From assembly GCA_052384575.1 (NCBI GenBank), contig JBQSUQ010000017.1: a stretch of 64,000 nucleotides of DNA; one strand, written 5' to 3'. The notes under the pieces are model-generated. The model saw only the letters and a list, made by a program, of their open reading frames with translations, ran no database searches and was not told where the DNA came from. Each line of letters begins with the position of its first letter. The first letter of the stretch is position 1. The position numbers were made by a program, and so were the translations under genes. This document shows positions 59,478-64,000 of this stretch, one piece after another. This DNA is from JBQSUQ01 sp052384575. GTDB taxonomy: Bacteria > Pseudomonadota > Gammaproteobacteria > Enterobacterales > Pasteurellaceae.

Positions 59478-59492
59478 ATAACAAGTTGTTAT
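59478..59492 (+). promoter_or_regulatory. Perfect 15-base palindrome over the brnT start region
   Basis: ATAACAA-G-TTGTTAT is a perfect inverted repeat that ends on the first two bases of the brnT ATG. A second, spaced repeat (ATATG at 59459-59463, CATAT at 59475-59479) lies between it and the -10 box. In BrnTA systems the antitoxin autorepresses, so these are operator candidates; the palindrome could also hide the start codon in an RNA hairpin. Confidence 0.6.
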
Positions 59493-59760
59493 GCGAATTG
59501 ACTACGACCCAATAAAAAATCAACGTAATATTGAGCAGCGAGAGCTTTCTTTTGAGTTAGCTAGGGATCTGGATTGGGAGGAGGCGCTTATTTGGCAAGA
59601 TACGCGGAAAGATTATCCAGAGCCTCGATTCTGTACACTTGCTTTACTAAATAAACGATTGCACGCACTTTGTTTTACCCCCATTAAAGACGGTATTCGG
59701 GTTATCAGTTTTCGCAAGGCGAATGCAAGGGAGATAAAATATTATGAAAGTCATAAATAA
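59491..59760 (+). CDS. brnT: BrnT-family toxin (type II ribonuclease toxin)
   Basis: 89 residues. The N-terminus MRIDYDPIKNQRNIEQREL and the body (FELARDLDWEEALIWQDTRKDYPEPRFCTLALLNKRL, VISFRKANAREIKYYESHK) match BrnT, a RelE-like fold RNase that blocks growth by cleaving RNA. The end RKANARE...Y is the conserved catalytic-side Arg/Glu/Tyr segment. Toxin-first order and a 17-base overlap with the antitoxin gene are typical of brnTA. No Shine-Dalgarno sequence is visible because the leader is occupied by a palindrome. Confidence 0.92.
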   Translation: MRIDYDPIKNQRNIEQRELSFELARDLDWEEALIWQDTRKDYPEPRFCTLALLNKRLHALCFTPIKDGIRVISFRKANAREIKYYESHK

Positions 59761-60055
59761 TGTAGATTATGATGATGTAGAAAATGTGCCTTTTACGGAT
59801 GAAGAACTAGGACAATTTCGTCCATTGGCGGAAGTTATGCCGCCTGATTTTGTCGCTATGGTGCTTAATAACCAGCAGGAGCGAGCTAAACTGGGCAAAG
59901 TTCGCAAGCCACGAGGCAAGCAACGTAAGCCAACGAAAGAGGCTGTTAATCTCCGATTATCGCCTGAAGTTTTGGCGGCTTTTCGCGCGACAGGCAAGGG
60001 CTGGCAAACTCGTATTAATGATGTTTTACTCAAACATATTCAAACCACAATGTAG
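59744..60055 (+). CDS. brnA: BrnA-family antitoxin
   Basis: 103 residues. The N-terminal half is acidic (NVDYDDVENVPFTDEELGQF) and should wrap the toxin. A basic linker (KVRKPRGKQRKP) follows, then a ribbon-helix-helix-like DNA-binding end, EAVNLRLSPEVLAAFRATGKGWQTRINDVLLKHI, matching BrnA. It neutralises BrnT and probably represses the shared promoter. It overlaps the toxin by 17 bases in another frame. AGGGAG upstream gives it a better ribosome site than the toxin has. Confidence 0.92.
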   Translation: MKVINNVDYDDVENVPFTDEELGQFRPLAEVMPPDFVAMVLNNQQERAKLGKVRKPRGKQRKPTKEAVNLRLSPEVLAAFRATGKGWQTRINDVLLKHIQTTM

Positions 60056-60093
60056 CAAGATGAGATCAATATATTCATCATCCCCTAAACCAC

Positions 60094-60126
60094 AAAAACT
60101 GCGGTGAATTTCACCGCGTTTTTTTG
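60094..60126. terminator. Terminator after brnTA
   Basis: AAAAACTGCGGTGAA / TTCACCGCGTTTTTTT, again a degenerate uptake-signal pair, with a T7 tail. It begins about 40 bases after the brnA stop codon. Confidence 0.82.
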
Positions 60127-60141
60127 TTATGAGCTATTTAA

Positions 60142-60164
60142 GTAGGGACACCACGCTGGTGTCC
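60142..60164. repeat. REP-like palindrome, copy 3 (left hairpin only)
   Basis: GTAGGGACACC-ACGCT-GGTGTCC. Together with flanks (60091-60190) it resembles 1441-1540. The right-hand hairpin found at 1547 and 58376 is missing here. Confidence 0.75.
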
Positions 60165-60218
60165 GTAAAATAAGGTTCAAAACAGATCGCAATATCAGGT
60201 TGTAAAGGTATGATTTAA

Positions 60219-60284
60219 TTATGCTTATGCTTATGCTTATGCTTATGCTTATGCTTATGCTTATGCTTATGCTTATGCTTATGC
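60219..60284 (+). repeat. TTATGC hexanucleotide tract, eleven copies
   Basis: Eleven perfect units, 66 bases, ending 216 bases before the adhesin start codon and outside its reading frame. Being a multiple of three, slippage could not frameshift a gene, so any effect must be transcriptional or structural. Confidence 0.93.
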
Positions 60285-60355
60285 CGAAATTTACCCTTTA
60301 AATTTGCTGAAACTTTGCAATAAATTTACAAAAAAAGTGTGGACTTTATGCGTGT

Positions 60356-60363
60356 GGGGGGGG
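60356..60363 (+). repeat. G8 homopolymer run
   Basis: Eight consecutive G between the hexanucleotide tract and the promoter, about 90 bases upstream of the probable -35 box. Long for an AT-rich genome and prone to slippage. Confidence 0.8.
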
Positions 60364-60451
60364 ATAATAAGCCGTCTATTTTATTAGACAAATAGGCAAT
60401 AAGAAAATATTTTTTTATTTATGGAGTGCTGTTGGTTCATTGGATGAAAAT

Positions 60452-60479
60452 TTGATGGATTTTAACCGCACTTTATTAT
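60452..60479 (+). promoter_or_regulatory. Putative promoter of adhesin gene 4
   Basis: TTGATG (60452-60457), 16-base spacer, TATTAT (60474-60479), 21 bases before the ATG. The spacer contains ACCGCACTT (60465-60473). Confidence 0.5.
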
Positions 60480-60500
60480 TTTAAAGCTAATGGAAATCTT

Positions 60501-63500
60501 ATGAATAAAATATTTAAAGTGATTTGGAATTACGCCACGCAAACTTGGGTGGCAGTGTCAGAATTGCAGCGAGCAAAAGGTAAAACCAAGTCGGTGGCAA
60601 CTGCAGCAGTGGTTGTTTCAGCGGCGTTGGGCGTGTTGAGTTTAGAGGCTTCGGCTGTTAGTGGTGTCTATCAAGGAATTAGAGAATCTGGTACGGATAT
60701 TGCTGTCGGTTCAAATACACAGACTAATGGCGGTGGTGACTCCACAGCATTCGGGAATGGTGCGAGAGCCTATGCTGGAAATGGTAACTTAGGCGCTACA
60801 GCAATTGGGGCGAAAGCACAAGCTTTGGAAGCTAGCACAACTGCTGTTGGTCATTATGCATACGCAGATAAAAACGGTGCGTCTGCCTTTGGGCGAAATT
60901 CTCGGGCAACAGGACGTGAATCTGTGGCAATAGGTTCTAATACTAAAGCTGAACTAGATTTCTCTACTGCACTTGGTAACAGAGCAACAGCAAACCAAGC
61001 AGCAACAGCGGTGGGGACAGAATCAAAAGCAACTGGAGTGAATTCTGCAGCTGTTGGTGCTGGTTCTATGGCAGCAGGAAGTGTATCAAGTGCATTCGGT
61101 CAGGCTTCTACTGCATTAGGAGAAGGCTCTATTGCTATAGGTTCAAACGCAAACGCTGCCAATAATACCTTTACGGTGGCGATTGGTACTCGTACTAATT
61201 CCACAGGTTTGGGTTCATCCGCATTAGGTCCTCAATCTAATGCTTTAGGAGACCGTTCAACTGCTGTGGGGCTTGATTCAAATGCAAGTGCGGAACGTGC
61301 AACTGCAGTAGGTTCTGCTGCAAAAGCAGATGGAGTACGAGCAACAGCAGTGGGTTCTGCTGCCTATGCAAATGGTACATCATCATTTGCTGCTGGTCAG
61401 GGGGCTCGCACTTCAAATAGAGACACCATTGCTATAGGCCATGATTCTAATGCTTCAAATGAATTTGCCACTTCGGTAGGTTCATATTCAGTAGCTTCAG
61501 GTGTAGATTCGTCAGCTTTCGGTCGTAATGCAAAAGCGCTTAGTACTTCTTCAACGGCGATTGGGGTTTATACTGAAGCAAATGGGGAAAATTCAACCGC
61601 ACTTGGTCGTGATGCCAAAGCATTGAACAGATCAGCAACGGCAGTTGGTGGATATTCAAAAGCTCAAGCAGAAAGCTCCGTGGCTATGGGTGATCGTGCA
61701 ATAACTGCAACGGGGGCAACAGATGCTATATCTATTGGTACACAAGCAACTTCATCAGCAGTACAAGCTGTTGCAATTGGTAAAAATACCAATGTCGCAA
61801 CAGGTGCAGATGAGGGTATTGCTATTGGTAATAGCGCAAGTGTAACAGGACAATACGGAACGGCAATCGGGGGCAATGCAAATGCTTCTGCAAAAAATGC
61901 TAGTGCGTTTGGTGGTGGTTCGAATGCTTCAGCGGAGTCAACCTTAGCAGTGGGGTCACGTGCTAAAGCCTTACAAGCGGGTGCAGTGGCTTTGGGTGTG
62001 GATGCTTCTGCAGACCATGCAAATAGTGTGGCATTAGGTAACGCTTCGCGGACTAAACCTCAAGAGCGCAACTTTAATGCGACAGTCAATGGCGTGGAAT
62101 ATGCTTCTCAAGCAAATCCTTTTGCGGGTAATAACCCAGTTGGTGTTGTGTCTGTTGGCGGTCAACTTCCAGATGGTACTGTAGCAACGCGCCAATTAGT
62201 AAATGTGGCAGCAGGTAAAATTTCTGGTGATTCAACCGACGCAATCAATGGTTCACAACTTTTCGCTGTTATGCGTGATGCGAAGTGGATGGTAACTTCG
62301 GGTCAAACAGGAAGTGGTGAAAACTCAGGTTCTACTACTGAAGATGTGAAATTAGGCGATACATTGAAGTTTATCGCTGGAAATAATATCAAGATTGCTC
62401 AAACTATAGAAAACTTCACTATTTCTGCGAAGAAAACTCTTGTAGAAACAGATACTGCTGATGTAGTGACTGTCACTAACACAGAAAATGCAAACACCAA
62501 CGTTATTACATCGAAAGTAAATATCAAAACAGGCGATGTAAATGGGGATCAAACCACAGGTGATATTACCAAAGCTGCTGACGGTGTAGTTACTGCTCAA
62601 GATTTAGTTGAAGCATTGAAAAAATCAGGTTTCCGTCCGAAAGTAAATAGTTCTTATGGTAGTGTGATTAATCCAGGTGGCGAACTGCTATTTATTAATG
62701 GTAATGGCACTACTGCTCGTATTACTGCTCAGAATCAAATTACTTTTGATGTGAACAAAAGCAGTTTAACAATGAATGGCGGTAAAGTAGGTAGTTTCAC
62801 TGCTGGTGATTTCTTCCCTACTGCATCAGAAGTTGCTAATGCGATTAATAATTCGTATTGGAAAATTAACCGTACAGGTAATGGTTCAGGGGATGATGTT
62901 AGTAACATTAAACCGAATGACCAAGTAACTTTGAATGGTGGTACGGGAATTCAAATTATCAAAAATGGTAATACATTTACGTTCCAAATCGATCCTACTA
63001 CTTTGCCTAAAGGACCAAAAGGTGATCCAGGTGCGAAAGGTGATAAAGGTGATACAGGTGCGCAAGGTGCCCCAGGTACTCCAGGTCGTGATGGTGTAGA
63101 TGGTGTAAGCCCAACTGCGAACGTGGTTACAAACCCGAACGGCACACATACCATTACAATTACAGATAAAACTGGCACAACTAGCGCGCTTGTAACAAAT
63201 GGTGCGAAAGGTGACAAAGGTGATACAGGTGCGCAAGGTGCCCCAGGTACTCCAGGCCGTGATGGTGCAAATGGTACCAATGGAGAAACTCCACAAATTG
63301 GTCCTAACGGTAACTGGACAATCGGTGGTAACGATACTAATGTTCCTGCCACAGGTCCAAAAGGTGATAAAGGTGACACCGGTGCGCAAGGTACCCCAGG
63401 CCGTGATGGTACAAATGGCACTCCAGGTGCAGATGGTAAAACTCCAACTATTGATCCAGCAACAGGTAACTGGACAATCGATGGTGTGAATACTAATGTT

Positions 63501-64000
63501 CCAGCCACAGGTCCGAAAGGTGATAAAGGTGACACCGGTGCGCAAGGTACCCCAGGCCGTGATGGTGCAAATGGTACCAATGGAGAAACTCCACAAATTG
63601 GTCCTAACGGAAACTGGACAATCGGTGGTAACGATACTAATGTTCCTGCAACTGGTCCAAAAGGTGATAAAGGTGATACGCCAACTGTTGATCCTGCGAC
63701 AGGTAACTGGACAGTAGGTGGCACAGATACTAACGTTCCAGCTACAGGACCTAAAGGTGACAAAGGTGACACCGGTGCGCAAGGTACCCCAGGTCGTGAT
63801 GGTACAAACGGCACTCCAGGTGCAGATGGTAAAACTCCAACTATTGACCCAGTGACAGGTAACTGGACAATTGATGGTGTGAATACTAATGTTCCAGCCA
63901 CAGGTCCGAAAGGAGATAAAGGTGATACACCAACTGTTGATCCTGCGACAGGTAACTGGACAGTAGGTGGCACAGATACTAACGTTCCAGCTACAGGACC
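60501..64000 (+). CDS. Trimeric autotransporter adhesin with collagen-like stalk (3' end outside window)
   Basis: The frame is open for 1166 codons to the window end. The N-terminus is an ESPR signal (MNKIFKVIWNYATQTWVA, then KGKTKS and a hydrophobic stretch to LEASA). A very long YadA-like head of AIG/AVG repeats spans residues of about 65-520. A conserved FAGNNPVGVVSVGG segment, a neck (AAGKISGDSTDAINGSQL, near residue 580) and stalk modules follow. From residue 837 the protein becomes collagen-like (GPKGDPGAKGDKGDTGAQG), then alternates Gly-X-Y blocks with NWTIGG/NWTVGG modules to the end. The anchor must lie beyond the window. ESPR and neck match the adhesins at the other end of the window. 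The collagen type is shared with adhesin 1. It would be exported and trimerised at the outer membrane; the ligand is unknown. Confidence 0.95.
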   Translation, partial: MNKIFKVIWNYATQTWVAVSELQRAKGKTKSVATAAVVVSAALGVLSLEASAVSGVYQGIRESGTDIAVGSNTQTNGGGDSTAFGNGARAYAGNGNLGATAIGAKAQALEASTTAVGHYAYADKNGASAFGRNSRATGRESVAIGSNTKAELDFSTALGNRATANQAATAVGTESKATGVNSAAVGAGSMAAGSVSSAFGQASTALGEGSIAIGSNANAANNTFTVAIGTRTNSTGLGSSALGPQSNALGDRSTAVGLDSNASAERATAVGSAAKADGVRATAVGSAAYANGTSSFAAGQGARTSNRDTIAIGHDSNASNEFATSVGSYSVASGVDSSAFGRNAKALSTSSTAIGVYTEANGENSTALGRDAKALNRSATAVGGYSKAQAESSVAMGDRAITATGATDAISIGTQATSSAVQAVAIGKNTNVATGADEGIAIGNSASVTGQYGTAIGGNANASAKNASAFGGGSNASAESTLAVGSRAKALQAGAVALGVDASADHANSVALGNASRTKPQERNFNATVNGVEYASQANPFAGNNPVGVVSVGGQLPDGTVATRQLVNVAAGKISGDSTDAINGSQLFAVMRDAKWMVTSGQTGSGENSGSTTEDVKLGDTLKFIAGNNIKIAQTIENFTISAKKTLVETDTADVVTVTNTENANTNVITSKVNIKTGDVNGDQTTGDITKAADGVVTAQDLVEALKKSGFRPKVNSSYGSVINPGGELLFINGNGTTARITAQNQITFDVNKSSLTMNGGKVGSFTAGDFFPTASEVANAINNSYWKINRTGNGSGDDVSNIKPNDQVTLNGGTGIQIIKNGNTFTFQIDPTTLPKGPKGDPGAKGDKGDTGAQGAPGTPGRDGVDGVSPTANVVTNPNGTHTITITDKTGTTSALVTNGAKGDKGDTGAQGAPGTPGRDGANGTNGETPQIGPNGNWTIGGNDTNVPATGPKGDKGDTGAQGTPGRDGTNGTPGADGKTPTIDPATGNWTIDGVNTNVPATGPKGDKGDTGAQGTPGRDGANGTNGETPQIGPNGNWTIGGNDTNVPATGPKGDKGDTPTVDPATGNWTVGGTDTNVPATGPKGDKGDTGAQGTPGRDGTNGTPGADGKTPTIDPVTGNWTIDGVNTNVPATGPKGDKGDTPTVDPATGNWTVGGTDTNVPATG
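63201..64000 (+). repeat. Array of collagen-like cassettes in adhesin gene 4
   Basis: Cassettes each open with GxKGDKGDT and close with NxxVPAT or equivalent: 63201-63353 (153 bases), 63354-63509 (156), 63510-63653 (144), 63654-63746 (93), 63747-63902 (156) and 63903-63995 (93); another begins at 63996. All lengths are multiples of three. Three types alternate: TPQIGPNGNWTIGGND, TPTIDPxTGNWTIDGVN and the short TPTVDPATGNWTVGGTD. The two 93-base copies are nearly identical, as are the 156-base ones. Confidence 0.92.

Larger units (their letters stand above)
60056..60500. other. Intergenic region upstream of adhesin gene 4
   Basis: 445 bases with no gene. In order: the brnTA terminator, a REP-like left hairpin (60142-60164), the TTATGC tract (60219-60284), a G8 run (60356-60363), a probable promoter (60452-60479) whose spacer contains an uptake signal, and a GGAA ribosome site. 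Confidence 0.7.

Noticed and set aside
59184..59501. Plus-strand frame of 105 codons before brnT
   Set aside because: It begins antisense to the esterase and crosses the hairpin and promoter of brnTA; it is not a gene.
62886..63973. Long minus-strand frames of 298 and 340 codons opposite the collagen array
   Set aside because: They are mirror images of Gly-X-Y codons, giving Pro/Val/Ser repeats; low complexity and no start signal.
63201..64000. CRISPR-like repeat spacing in the cassette array
   Set aside because: The repeats are in frame, coding and of variable length; no short direct repeat with unique spacers and no cas genes.

Overview
The window comes from a Haemophilus-type Pasteurellaceae chromosome. 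The 9-bp DNA uptake signal core AAGTGCGGT (or ACCGCACTT) occurs at least forty times, often as inverted pairs that double as transcription terminators. Base composition is AT-rich, and the gene content (pgk-fba, dms operon, ygfB-pepP/zapA-ssrS-fau, glyQ...glyS) fits Haemophilus sensu stricto. Intact hemC and hemD beside hemX and hemY argue against a typical haem-requiring H. influenzae and suggest a relative such as H. parainfluenzae or a porphyrin-positive H. haemolyticus-like strain. Species assignment is inference.

Bases 1-12,306 are a surface-adhesin locus of three tandem trimeric autotransporter (YadA/Hia type) genes: the 3' end of one gene, a complete 1997-residue gene, and a third broken by three single-base frameshifts and preceded by a nine-copy AAAT tract. 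A fourth large autotransporter starts at 60,501 and runs off the window end. It lies behind an eleven-copy TTATGC tract and a G8 run, and its stalk carries an array of collagen-like cassettes. Such tracts mark loci prone to phase variation in this genus.

Bases 12,400-32,230 are mostly housekeeping: dusA; a minus-strand pssA-hemC-hemD-hemX-hemY block; a SpoU methyltransferase; a ferredoxin; an RNase T2; pgk-fba; an O-antigen-ligase-like protein; a minus-strand recO-rlmD-relA-dgkA operon (recO apparently lacks a standard start codon); a YeeE/TusA-like sulfur-uptake pair; and rsmE. Bases 32,300-39,060 hold glyQ and glyS separated by six small genes: three AT-rich lipoproteins, a haem-binding beta-barrel protein, a thioredoxin-fold protein and a glutathione S-transferase.

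Bases 39,060-45,370 carry ygfB-pepP divergent from zapA, 6S RNA and fau, then rnr-rlmB. Bases 45,540-50,785 are an anaerobic DMSO reductase operon (dmsABC, a TorD/DmsD chaperone, a NapF-like ferredoxin) behind a near-consensus FNR site. Next come lpxH with an SbmA-like ABC exporter, an AspT/YidE-type transporter and a CDF metal exporter.

Bases 56,362-60,055 are accessory: an ATP-grasp ligase with two esterase-fold hydrolases (function unknown), REP-like palindromes, and a BrnT/BrnA toxin-antitoxin pair with a perfect palindrome ending on the toxin start codon. The least explained parts are the ATP-grasp/esterase cluster, the dispersed palindromic element shared by the adhesin flanks, and the collagen cassette array.
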